Positions 58,194 to 64,000 of a stretch of 64,000 nucleotides of DNA are shown here, piece after piece. The first letter of the stretch is position 1. Each line of letters opens with the position of its first letter. Location of the stretch: the NCBI GenBank assembly GCA_948470475.1, contig OX419338.1:3886444-3950443 (forward strand), written 5' to 3'. A program made the translations under genes and the position numbers. The notes beneath the pieces were generated by a model. The model ran no database searches. It was given only the letters and a program-made list of their open reading frames with translations, and was not told where the DNA came from. Source of the DNA: Galaxea fascicularis (taxonomy: Eukaryota; Cnidaria; Anthozoa; Scleractinia; Euphylliidae).

Positions 58194-59319
58194 TTTTGCT
58201 GGGGGTGCTCATTCTCGCGGGCTCAGAAAACCTGGTTCTGGTCATCGTACGGTATCTACTAAGTATTAAAAGAACAAAACCAATAATATTTTTAGTATAC
58301 ATAAGAAATGCGCAAGACGGTGTGAAGCCGAGGTTATGATTTGTAATCCTCTACCATCCTGTCATACAGGTTTTTCATTTTGCAAGCTCTGTTTTGTTTC
58401 TTAAAAACAACCTGCATATAAGATACTTCCAGGCCGCCAAAAGGCGGTCATTACGTGGATATCAAAGAGAACGGACTGGAATAAATTTCCGGTTTTGTAA
58501 GACAACGAAGCTCTGCAGAATGTCGCTTCAACCATTACAGACCACAGTCCATAGCCAACCCAAACATCTGTTGTTCTGCACAACGTTTTCGACACTTCCA
58601 GCTTTCCATTGCAGTTTAACCCGAATGAACTATTTTCCCAGCTTTCCATTCCCCAAAATACACCTGGCCTATCAAACTAAGCAAAATTCACATCATGATG
58701 CATAACACACTTACTCATTTCAAAACTACTGAAATAAACTAGTACCTCTGTGAACCTTTGACAGTGTCCACAGCTGGTGTATTTTTCCAATCCACGGCTG
58801 ATGGGGAACAAAACCTTTTTCCCTGGTGTGTGACAGAAGGACGCTTTCAAAATCTTGAACTACTTTGGTGATGTGGTATGCTGGAACAGGTGGTTTGGGG
58901 AGACTGTAGAACGCATCCCGCAGAACCATGTTAAAGATGTTCAGCTCCTAGAAGAAACAAGATGCCACACCTAAGGGTTAAGTAATGTTAACAATATGAG
59001 CAGCAGTGTTGTATCACTATTTACAAACTCCAGGCGAAGCCTAGAGTTTGTAGATGTGGTACAACACTGATGCAAATATTGTAAACTACTTATTCAACAT
59101 CATCATTCTGTGTTCATATTCATCGATTATTTTGTAGTAATGGACATTTAAACATATTTAAACATAGAAAAATCGAACCAAAAGTTTATGTAGATCAGGA
59201 AAATGTTGTATACAGCCATCGATTAATGAAACATTTCCTTTGTTTTTCCTTTATGAATTATTAATAAGTTGAATAAAGCGGCTTGAACCCGTGACCTCGC
59301 GATTCCGGTGCGATGCTCT

Positions 59320-59354
<35 letters not shown>

Positions 59355-62300
59355 AGGTCAATTTTGAATATGAATATGAACCCAACATTGACCTGCTCCC
59401 AACGCCAGTGGCTTCATACCTCAGTTGGTAGAGCATCGCACCGGAATCGCGAGGTCACGGGTTCAAGCCCGGTTGAAGTCCTGAATTTTTTTCAGGCTTC
59501 TTTACGCAATTGCAAAAATTGCGATCATAACTGCGACGATCATTCTTCATTTGATTCTAATTATAACGGGGTTATTTAAAGGAAATAAAGGTTTTTGTAA
59601 ATTGTGACATATCCTGCTATATCAACCTCGTTCCCAAGGTCTCTTTTCTTCCCGTCCCGTAGAACGAGGTTGCTGCAATACTTCAATTATGGTGAATAAG
59701 GCCTACCTGTTCGGGTTGGCCAGACTGATATCTAGTAAGACCGTGCACTTGATAAACCTCATCTAAACTTCACCTAAATAACTGGCCCTACGTGTTTATC
59801 ACATTCATCATTGTCACTTCCATCGTCAAATCACTAACACAACACAATGGTAGTGACAGCCACAGTTAAATTCCACCATGTTAAATAATGTTCAGTAGCT
59901 TTCTAAGGCCTCAGCAAATACTCTCAGGTGTTAAAAGGAAACATCTAAAGACGTACAGGCGTACACGAAGCCTGAGATCTACACTTAAAAACAGAAATTG
60001 AACAATTTCCCTCAAATGGACTCCATTAGTGTGTATTATAATGTTCCTGTGAATTACGTAACACGCCCACAGGACTTCATAACATACTGCCATTAGATAA
60101 TTACCATTACAAGTGTCAGAAGATTGCAAGATACCAAATGAAAAACTGTTGATACCTCTGGTGAGAGCCGTGGTCCAATGCATTCTTGTAGCGACTGTAA
60201 CACCAAAGCGTGCTCAAGTTTGGCAGCAGAGGATAGGGCTGATGGAGTTGTTGGTTTTTTATCTTTTTGTCCAAACTGGCCTGCCTTACCTGCGCCTGCA
60301 ATGTAAAATGAAGTAAAATAGCCCATCACCAGCCGTACTGATTGAAATGTTTTTTAATTGCATACAAATTTAATTAGCAAAAGTTTGTTTTATGTATCTT
60401 TCACATTTGCAACAAAGGTGGATCAGTTAAGCAGTGTCTGAAGCCGCAAATTGTGGCTTTTAGTCAGGTGGCTGTCCAGGCGTATTGTGGACGGCCACTT
60501 TTAGAGGAAATTCAAGTGAAATTCAGTTGATCTCTTATACTTTTATGGGAAAATATTCCTCCTGGACAGCCAGTTTCCAATTGTTAACTAAAAGCCTGAC
60601 CACAATTGAGATCAAAATTGGATGACGGTCCAATTGGTGAGGCTCATGACAGCATAGTCACTCATCACATTCTGACTTTGCTGAGTACAAATTACAAATA
60701 AACCAAAGACACTCCCAGAGTGCGCAGAAAGAAAGAAAAAAAACGAGTGACAAAAAGGATACTAGCCTCTGTTCACTACTCTTAACTGCACCTTGACCCA
60801 ACAGAAACACTGTGGAGTAGTTTTGCCTTCCAAACGCACCATGCCCTTGCAAACTGCTGCTTTGTAACACAACAAACAGATTGCTTACCAAATTGCGTGG
60901 ACACAGACTGGGTACTAGAAGGCCTTGCCAAATCAGCTGGTGTTGTGTTGAGTTTGTTTCCGAGTGGCCCCTGAGATGAACGTTTGTGGCCAGCATGTTG
61001 AATGACACCCACAAAAGTGGACAAGCTAAAGTTGTGGTGACTCTTTCCACCTCTATTCATACAAGAACAAGAGTAGGTTGACGTTTAACACAACTTCAGT
61101 TTCAGTTCAGTTTTATTTATGTAATCATACATAACACTTTGCAACTTTCCAGGACACTTGTCACATATACGGTGTACTTCCTGAAAACGTTAAATTACGT
61201 TTTTTAAGATACCAAAATGGTGCTGACAGCATGGGGAAAGGGTTAAACGGGCATTGGGACGAAGATTTCAAGTACCCCACTGATGCGGTTATCCCTGTAC
61301 AGCGCATTATTGCCTCAACAACGAGGACGGCAAAAGCAATCGCTCTCCATGCGCATTTCTTTGCTGTCCTCTGCACAACAAAGTGAAATGACCAAATTTT
61401 ATGTTTTCTTGAGAACGTCAGCGTATGACGGTAAGTTATTTTTTCTTTTTCCTTACTTTAACGTCGTTCATAGTCATTTGTTCCGTGGACAATTTGCTGG
61501 TATTTTCCAAGTTGAACAAATCCCAATACTCGCGAAGGGTTCGGAAAACGAGAAGTTATATTTTGAAATGACATCTTCGTTGCTGTTGCCATCCCCGTCG
61601 TCGTTGCTCCCTACTGAAACCCACAAATCGCACCTTCATTGTAACATACTTACAGTTGCTCCTTGCAGACATCGCCAACAAGTTTTAGACGATCAGCTAA
61701 AATCTTTGGAGACTTGAAACCCTGACCTACGCAATGAGCCCTTAGGATTAACGACGTGTCCGGCATCACCACGGCTACAGAACGGAACAAGGCCCTCAGT
61801 TCAGGAGGAACCTCAAAATTAGGTCCGTTTGTACCAATTGTAAGAAAGATAGAAAAGTTTGGTTTCACAATGATCTGTGTAGAAAAAAAGAACGATAATA
61901 GGTAAGGTCCAACTGTAAGTACTGACACAAGTCTCTCGTTAATAGAATATCTTGTCATTTATATGTGTTTGACAGAGCAACATATTATCATCAACATTGC
62001 GCAAGAATCCAAATCACTGGAAAGCAAATAATTCCCCCTGTTAGTTGATTTTCGTATTGATTTAGACAGATTTAATTTGAAAGATCAAAACGGCCTATCC
62101 TCCACCTTGTAGCCTGCGTCGCAGACGGAGTGTTCGAGAGATAAGTCCATGTGATCAAGTCCGCTGTGATCAAAAGAAAATAGCTCACCTCTTTTCCATC
62201 TTCAAGAGTGCAAGTAGAAAGTCCACCTCTCATGGAAAGCAACACGGCTTGAATCTCAAATAGCATGACTGAAAGGCATTCCACATTCACTCTATGAAAC

Positions 62301-63281
62301 TCATCCATGAGACCCCAGCAACCCTCCTGTGTAAAATAAGAATGAACAATTCCTTGGTGCAGAGAATTGCAACGATACAGAGGCCTCTTCTCTTGATACA
62401 CTTGGAACTAAAGAATGACTATAATGAATTCTCTCATTTGATCAAATAAATCTTGCAGTACTGTAATTATAATAATCCGTTGTTTTTTGCTGTTTCTTTT
62501 TCCTTCCTTTCTTTTTCTTTTTCTTAAAGCTTTTAAGTCTCATCCTTCTTTTCCACGCCTCGATTAGCCTTTAGCCTATTGGCAGTAGGAAAGCACCTTC
62601 ATTGTAAAGAATTGTGTAAGTAACAAAATTTTTTGTTGATAAAAAAAGCCCCATCAGATTGGCAGATAAATGAAGTATTTACATTACAATTCAACTTGTG
62701 AGTACTTTAGAACTTTGAACTTGACGGAAGCAAGCTTCGGGTAAATTAAGTTTAGATTTATAGACAGCACGAGCAGCGAGGTCATGCATGCCATGAAAAC
62801 AGCTGTAAAAAGACAACGCACAAATTGGGATAGAGGAAGATGCGAGCTTCTGACTCTGAGACAACTACGCAGTTGGAAAACTGGACGGTAAGGACACCTA
62901 TAAGCGGCTTTTCGGTCACACAGAAACATAATATTACATACCACAGCCGTCAAACTGGATAAACTAGCGGTACTAATTATTGAAGCACTTCTATGCAGTT
63001 CACATATATCACATTTAATATATGATTACCTATCAAGTAACTACAGTGCTTTCCTTTTCAAAAAGAGTAAATATTACATGTCGACACGGTGAGGAATAAA
63101 AAATGTCAAGAATAAATAACAAGATTTAAAACGTCACCATCTGGATCATTTTACATCCAAATTTCTACAAATATAAAACTACCTCAGCCAAGCCGACAAT
63201 GATCTTTCCAACTCCACTTGAGGACATCCTAGGAGAACAGCTGAGGGTGACCAGATAGCGACCTAGCAGTGATGCGAGGCC
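16922..63281 (-). CDS. DNHD1: Dynein heavy chain domain-containing protein 1-like (AAA1 to C-terminus, 58 exons)
   Basis: C-terminal 3014 residues of a dynein-type AAA+ motor chain. Fifty-eight exons were placed by homology and splice sites. Their lengths sum to 9045 nt, divisible by three, with every codon split restored. Order: AAA1, AAA2, AAA3, AAA4, coiled-coil stalk with microtubule-binding domain, AAA5, AAA6, C-terminal domain. Compared with ordinary axonemal or cytoplasmic chains it is very divergent: the AAA1 core reads GLAEEGCWGLMDEF, AAA4 has lost its P-loop lysine, and the stalk head has long insertions. That pattern, and the length, fit DNHD1 (human protein about 4750 residues) better than DNAH or DYNC chains. 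The assignment is by family pattern only. DNHD1 is needed for sperm flagella in mammals (family knowledge). The tail, linker and AAA1 P-loop are not in the window. Stop at 16922-16924. Confidence 0.8.
17570..17705. repeat. Small inverted-repeat element
   Basis: ACAATTATTGAACTCGG... and ...TCGTCCAATAATTGTT are inverted ends. Inner parts (CGCAAAATATCGTGATTTG / CAAATCACAATATTTTGC, GCAGATCAATTA / TAATTGATCTGC) also pair, so the whole can fold. It is in the last intron of the dynein gene. Confidence 0.65.
19329..19482. repeat. Palindromic MITE, family B copy 2
   Basis: Same element as 5073-5228 with the centre inverted, and a few changes at the left edge (AAAGGGCC for AATAGGCC). It lies in an intron of the dynein gene. 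Confidence 0.85.
21892..22299. mobile_element. PIF/Harbinger-like MITE with TTA duplication
   Basis: 408 bp, starting GGGCCCGATTACATGGCGAA and ending in the inverse, flanked by TTA (21889-21891 and 22300-22302). Inside, CAGCCCGGGCTG-type palindromes recur at least six times. The terminal GGGC and three-base TWA duplication fit PIF/Harbinger non-autonomous elements. The plus-strand ORF 22006-22353 only reads the repeats. Confidence 0.7.
22311..22402. repeat. Palindromic MITE (CCGGTTGTTCAAA), short form
   Basis: GCCCCGGTTGTTCAAAGGC and its inverse enclose CTGGATAG.GCTATCCACCGGATAAATATC units. A longer form of the same family is at 37830-37978. It directly follows the element ending at 22299. 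Confidence 0.8.
23803..23990. repeat. Palindromic MITE, family C relative
   Basis: The arms (ATTTCCGAATTACCTCAGGCCTC and inverse, CAAAGCGAGTCTTGGTGCTCATCC and near-inverse) enclose a short core. The right end, GGAAATGGCCTATT, matches the ends of 10433-10613. A family D repeat follows at 23991-24092. Confidence 0.75.
26020..26784. mobile_element. Mutator-like element carrying a RecQ helicase fragment
   Basis: 765 bp flanked by the 9-bp direct repeat GGGTTTCAT (26011-26019 and 26785-26793). Terminal inverted repeats of about 79 bp (26020-26098 and 26706-26784) differ at one visible position and start TACCCTGCGAGCAGAGG. Each is itself a stem-loop, because GCAGAGGTCTCTTC returns as GAAGAGACCTCTGC. 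The interior holds no transposase but a helicase gene fragment. Terminal structure and a 9-bp duplication fit a Mutator-like element, and the captured host gene resembles the Pack-MULEs of plants. It is in the intron between dynein exons 44 and 45, with the fragment antisense to the host gene. Confidence 0.85.
26270..26690 (+). pseudogene. RecQ-type DNA helicase fragment (captured)
   Basis: An open frame from about 26211 to 26753 contains KLTEHQFKALNNFLCGKDSF, then the Walker A box LPTGHGKSMIYQL (RecQ form of motif I) and VVVISPLISLIADQ (motif Ia). There is no motif II (DEAH) nor any later helicase motif, and the frame runs out through the transposon's own terminal repeat. It is thus the N-terminal part of one RecA-like lobe and cannot be a working helicase. 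A RecQ-like family member is the likely donor; a single continuous frame suggests capture from one exon or from cDNA (inference). Confidence 0.75.
26803..27105 (-). repeat. Tandem copies of dynein exon 44 end plus donor
   Basis: A unit of about 140 bp including the 3' part of exon 44 (QWRQITEHEKPE...DGLDDK), its GTATGT donor and the first intron bases occurs in the exon itself (27010-27105) and again at 26866-26967, with a third partial copy at 26803-26838 next to the Mutator-like element. The second copy keeps the reading frame and the donor (DGLDDK|GTATGT) with a few substitutions. C-rich tracts separate the copies. Confidence 0.8.
28054..28455 (+). repeat. 67-bp satellite, six units
   Basis: Units begin TGTGACCTAGCGGTTAGGAC at 28054, 28121, 28188, 28255, 28322 and 28389, exactly 67 bp apart and differing at only a few positions. 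The start of the unit resembles a tRNA D-arm / Pol III A box (CTAGCGGTTAGGA), so a tRNA-like or SINE-derived origin is possible. It is in an intron of the dynein gene. Confidence 0.9.
29101..29295 (+). mobile_element. tRNA-derived SINE (family 1), truncated copy
   Basis: GAGCATCGCACCGGCATCGCGAGGCCACGG and ATTCAAACTCCGTTGAAGACC, followed by the family tail CTTCTTTACGTAATTGCATAAAAATT. An inverted CGTAAAGAAGCCTG lies upstream. The 5' half of the tRNA-like unit is missing. Confidence 0.65.
30123..30300 (+). mobile_element. tRNA-derived SINE (family 2)
   Basis: Starts GGGAGCAGGAATGGCACAGTGGTGAGAGC, a tRNA-like head with GAGTTCGATTCCTGG as B box, then GCGCCATATGTGGGTTGAGTT and GGTTCTCTACTCTGCTCC, to TCCGGTTTTCCCCTC. 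The CATATGTGGGTTGAGTT word is repeated at 30283-30299. Confidence 0.75.
30605..30777. repeat. Palindromic MITE (GACGAAGGGCTAACG)
   Basis: The arms run from ATGTAAATTGACCACCATACAGGG through ACGTTTCGAGCCGTTAGCCCTTCGTCAGAGCG and return inverted after a 9-bp spacer. A related partial sequence is at 52330-52440 (ATGTAAATTGACCAACG, TGTCAGCTTTTTAGAATCCC). Confidence 0.8.
30839..34309 (-). other. DNHD1: DNHD1-like AAA5 region (exons 34-39)
   Basis: Exons 34181-34309, 33508-33616, 32711-32890, 31903-32058, 31490-31527, 30839-31010; residues about 1773-2034. Landmarks: EREWKAYVDEY and FLTYCGAMG (entry after coiled coil 2), LPTDPISMDTVCIF and LLCDPQRIAITW (the G.P.D..S..NG and LLIDPQ..A..W of dyneins), VGDHEIECQPGFR, LVMATTFS and DGLEETFL. 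Exon 38 is only 38 nt and still restores both split codons (R before LVMATT), which excludes an apparent 9-nt microexon at about 31350. Confidence 0.83.
33189..33465. repeat. Worn inverted-repeat element
   Basis: TAGTATATACCACACAAGTGAATAGTGC at the left is met inverted by ACTTGTGTGGTATATACTA at 33373-33391, followed by CAATTATTCACC / GGTGAATAATTG. A related start (TTAGTATACACTAAAACAACTATTCATC) is at 49995-50022. Confidence 0.55.
34326..34366 (+). repeat. (AAAT)n microsatellite
   Basis: About ten AAAT/TAAA tetramers in the intron just before dynein exon 34. Confidence 0.9.
34383..34545 (-). mobile_element. tRNA-derived SINE (family 2), tail only
   Basis: TTTATTTAAGTCTCAAATC.TTCTAGC and the AAATCAA-rich part match the 3' half of 13852-14067. 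The tRNA-like head is absent. Confidence 0.6.
34673..34808 (+). repeat. Minisatellite, ~35-bp unit
   Basis: About five imperfect repeats of GTAGTAAGACTGTGGTACATAACATTAACT-type sequence with internal variation. They lie 31 bp from the donor of dynein exon 33. Confidence 0.75.
36170..36685. mobile_element. PIF/Harbinger-like element with ATGATAGT subrepeats
   Basis: 516 bp, starting AGCCCTGGTCAAACG and ending in its inverse, flanked by TAA (36167-36169 and 36686-36688). The subterminal regions carry many ATGATAGTYG / CAACTATCAT units in both orientations. No transposase. It lies 110 bp from dynein exon 32. Confidence 0.75.
37666..37770. repeat. Perfect 50-bp hairpin
   Basis: Left arm 37666-37715 and right arm 37721-37770 are exact reverse complements over 50 bp, separated by the five bases CGGAC. 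It lies in the intron between dynein exons 31 and 32. It could be a very young MITE or a hairpin RNA source. Confidence 0.9.
37830..37978. repeat. Palindromic MITE (CCGGTTGTTCAAA), long form
   Basis: The ends GGCCCGGTTGTTCAAAGGC and inverse enclose four CTGGATAGCGCTATCC / CCGGATAAAT units. It is the longer relative of 22311-22402. It ends 15 bp before the low edge of dynein exon 31, that is, just after its donor. Confidence 0.85.
39797..40087 (-). mobile_element. MITE family A, copy 3
   Basis: Inverted copy of 8873-9166. Its end (GAGGTATT on the minus strand) stops about 12 bp before the acceptor of dynein exon 29 (high edge 39784), so the pyrimidine tract is largely at or within the transposon edge. 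Confidence 0.85.
41515..41715. repeat. Inverted-repeat element (TCCCGACGCGCGCA)
   Basis: TGCGCGCGTCGGGATAAAA at about 41568 and TTTTATCCCGACGCGCGCA at about 41663 are inverted. The outer edge CTGGCCTATT resembles the ends of MITE families B and C. Confidence 0.6.
41752..41967. mobile_element. Short TIR element (AGTATCACCCAACTAGT)
   Basis: About 216 bp with 17-bp perfect inverted ends AGTATCACCCAACTAGT. The interior has a repeated GAAAGAAAGCGTCAC word and a small palindrome (GACTATTACTAATAGTC). Confidence 0.75.
45332..45347 (+). repeat. G16 homopolymer
   Basis: Sixteen uninterrupted G followed by AGGGTGGTGGTG. It has four-stranded DNA potential. It is intronic, and reads as C16 in the dynein transcript. 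Confidence 0.8.
45570..45774 (-). mobile_element. tRNA-derived SINE (family 2)
   Basis: On the minus strand it starts TGGGGTAGCAGGGTTGACGTAG, with B box GGGTTCGATTGC, TCATAAGTGGGCTGAGTTTG, GGTTCTCTACTCTGAGAGG and TCCGGGTACTCCTGTTTTCC, then the ATTTGACTTGAG tail. Confidence 0.75.
47257..47490. repeat. TIR element (GGGGCCCGTTTCTC)
   Basis: Ends GGGGCCCGTTTCTCGAAA and TTTTGAGAAACGGGCCCC are inverted, with CTTTTCGGCC / GGCCCGAAAAG just inside. The interior is not paired. It is intronic. Confidence 0.7.
50105..50232. repeat. Palindromic MITE (AATCAAATGGT)
   Basis: The arms AATCAAATGGTGACGAGTGAAATTAGGGAATAA and inverse, with GTTTTGTCCAAATT / AATT...GGACAAAAC inside, enclose a core of about 12 bp. 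It directly precedes the piggyBac-like element at 50239. Confidence 0.8.
50239..50788. mobile_element. piggyBac-like non-autonomous element
   Basis: 550 bp starting TATCATGGGTGACAAATTAC and ending in the inverse of TATCATGGGTGACAAATTAC, flanked by TTAA on both sides (50235-50238 and 50789-50792), the piggyBac target. The interior has no transposase; the short minus frame 50355-50540 has no known motif. Confidence 0.75.
53052..53117. repeat. Hairpin MITE (CAACCTCGTTCCCAGG)
   Basis: CCAACCTCGTTCCCAGGGTCTCTCTTCTT is answered by AAGAGAAATCCTGGGAACGAGGTTG. A second, shorter copy is at 59624-59672. Confidence 0.8.
54620..54790 (+). repeat. (ACG)n-rich low-complexity tract
   Basis: Imperfect GACGAC/AACGAC repeats over about 170 bp. 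The long Ser/Arg/Val frames read on the minus strand are repeat artefacts. Confidence 0.85.
54887..58947 (-). other. DNHD1: DNHD1-like AAA2 region (exons 6-11)
   Basis: Exons 58746-58947, 57746-58086, 57230-57337, 56151-56237, 55664-55719, 54887-54956; residues about 255-542. Exon 7 starts with an intact P-loop, GIIVAGPPGTGKSS, and holds INPLGVADPTLMFG and TTWICLDAP, the counterparts of the NPK...LYG.......WI.FDGP motifs. Exon 8 ends FETDDLTDASPSTVSRC and exon 9 gives VVYMDESVLGWRPL, both near-canonical. The exon 10 donor (AAG|GTTTGG) is weak but restores the Arg codon with exon 11. Confidence 0.87.
57020..57180 (+). repeat. Dispersed repeat, family D copy
   Basis: AATGAGCCAATCAGAATTC, ACATGTAACCGTCGTGAAGCGCGGGAAAATGC and GTCGCGATTG recur from 5510-5620 in the same order. 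Confidence 0.6.
59000..59075. repeat. Short hairpin
   Basis: GTGTTGTATCACTATTTACAAACTC and GAGTTTGTAGATGTGGTACAACAC flank CAGGCGAAGCCTA. Intronic. Confidence 0.7.
59281..59560. mobile_element. Head-to-head pair of family 1 SINE heads
   Basis: A complete tRNA-like unit on the minus strand (59281-59341) and one on the plus strand (59407-59476) face away from a palindromic spacer with GTTGGGAGCAGGTCAATTTTG on one side and its near-inverse on the other. Only the plus unit has the SINE tail (CTGAATTTTTTTCAGG, to about 59560). The two tRNA-like units are nearly identical over about 60 bases. Confidence 0.75.
60156..63281 (-). other. DNHD1: DNHD1-like AAA1 region (exons 1-5)
   Basis: Exons 63183-63281, 62189-62326, 61654-61874, 60889-61052, 60156-60295; residues 1-254 of the visible part. 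Exon 1 (GLASLLGRYLVTLSC...) aligns with the stretch after the AAA1 P-loop, where other dyneins have the nearly invariant VFNCSDGLDY. Here only the frame of that motif survives. Exon 2 has the Walker B GLAEEGCWGLMDEF. Exon 3 has FSIFLTIG and PELRALFRSVAVVMPD. Exon 4 opens HHNFSLSTFVGVI (Y.FG.RA..SVL in others) and ends in a low-complexity Ser/Thr/Pro stretch. Exon 5 is partly low-complexity, then KLEHALVLQSLQE. The P-loop exon was not found in 63282-64000. Confidence 0.82.
60447..60607. repeat. TIR element (CTTTTAGTCAGG...)
   Basis: AATTGTGGCTTTTAGTCAGG and CCTGACCACAATTG are partly inverted with an offset. GGCTGTCCAGGCG and CTCCTGGACAGCC also pair. It looks like a worn non-autonomous transposon. 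Confidence 0.5.
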
Positions 63282-64000
63282 CTTCAACAAAAATAATGGA
63301 AACATTGCTGAATCTAAACCCAGAGTACAAACCTTTAGTGTCAACTCGTATAAACTCACATTTGTGCGATGTTCCTGTATTTATTATCATTAATGTTTGT
63401 GAGAATCAGGGGACCTGTTTGTCACGAACACCAAGGGTAATTAACCAGGTGTCGCAAGGTTTATTATACGTTAGACTAACAAAACCAGGAAGCCATAAGG
63501 TAGCATTTGGGAATCCTTTGAATTGCCTGACAGGGTTACCTAAATAGAGCCACTTCAACAGACCTACAACGGCAGCCATCGGCGCGGTGTGCCATAGAAA
63601 ATCGTTTGACACACAAACAATTTTTAAGTGTACATATATGAATGCAGCAGTGGATGTTCTTAATTCTCTAAGACAGAAAACGTTTTCCTTGATTTATTAC
63701 CGTTAATTAGTGTGTGGTTGGTGTTAGTAGTGTCGAGTTAGTGCTTCCACATCATGTTAATCAGCATTTCTTGTGGCCTGTTCATTGATGTTTCGTGTTT
63801 GTGTTTCACACTTTCTTTCCGGGTTGTTACCGTTCATTGGAATTTACACCTTTATTTAAGTCTCGTTGTGTTGTGCATGTAATAACGTCGTACTCTACAT
63901 ATAAACCTTAGTTTTCTCGTTATTTTGAGCAGTATTTCTTTGCAGTCGCACCACGCGCAGTTTTTCACCGAAGTTGTGTTAAGTTCTTGTCAAAAGCAGT
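63282..64000. other. Upstream intron of the DNHD1-like gene
   Basis: This should contain or adjoin the AAA1 P-loop exon, but no GxxGxGK[TS] motif is encoded on the minus strand. The minus frame 63406-63612 has no acceptable acceptor and no family motif, so I do not annotate it. I see nothing else here. Confidence 0.5.

Noticed and set aside
59281..59341. Possible minus-strand tRNA gene
   Set aside because: Same SINE family unit as above, in a palindromic pair.
62706..62802. Exon-like minus-strand segment (CFHGMHDLAARAVYKSK...) with acceptor and GTACTC donor inside the dynein intron 1
   Set aside because: Exons 63183-63281 and 62189-62326 join directly in frame and give the expected spacing GLAEEGCWG. 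Inserting this segment would break the AAA1 fold, and it has no dynein similarity.
63406..63612. Minus-strand open frame FLWHTAPMAAVVGLLKWLYLG upstream of AAA1 exon 1
   Set aside because: No usable acceptor, no P-loop and no alignment with the linker/AAA1 region.

Overview
This window is animal (metazoan) nuclear DNA. It is AT-rich and intron-dense, has GT-AG introns throughout, and carries many short palindromic transposons and tRNA-derived SINEs. The gene content and repeat style suggest a non-vertebrate animal, most plausibly an anthozoan cnidarian (coral or sea anemone). The organism is inference; the gene models are read from the sequence.

Layout. (1) 662-12346, plus strand: the last 13 exons of an OCRL/INPP5B-type inositol polyphosphate 5-phosphatase. 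They encode 500 residues in order: 5-phosphatase catalytic half, ASH domain, RhoGAP-like domain, stop. The 5' exons lie before the window. (2) 12347-16921: the interval between two convergent genes, with SINEs, a palindromic element and one intact intron-containing tRNA-Tyr gene (16044-16130, minus). (3) 16922-63281, minus strand: 58 exons of a very divergent dynein heavy chain, most like DNHD1. They run from within AAA1 through AAA2-AAA4, the stalk with its microtubule-binding domain, AAA5, AAA6 and the C-terminal domain. The exons sum to 9045 nt (3014 residues plus stop) and every junction keeps phase, which strongly supports the model. The tail, linker and AAA1 P-loop exons lie beyond the window or were not found in its last 700 bases.

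The introns are full of mobile DNA. There are two Mutator-like elements with 9-10 bp target duplications, one of which carries a captured RecQ-type helicase fragment. There are also PIF/Harbinger-like elements (TTA/TAA duplications), a piggyBac-like element (TTAA), several recurring MITE families, two tRNA-derived SINE families, a broken LINE with nested insertions, and a 67-bp satellite. Some insertions touch splicing signals. The LINE appears to have landed on the exon 11 donor of the OCRL-like gene, and the duplicated junction then grew into a 23-bp array of donor copies. Part of one DNHD1 exon, with its donor, is tandemly copied into the next intron.

The two genes are not obviously in one pathway. 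OCRL-type enzymes remove the 5-phosphate of PI(4,5)P2 and PI(3,4,5)P3 in endosomal, Golgi and ciliary traffic. DNHD1 belongs to flagellar/axonemal biology. A shared link to cilia is possible but is inference.
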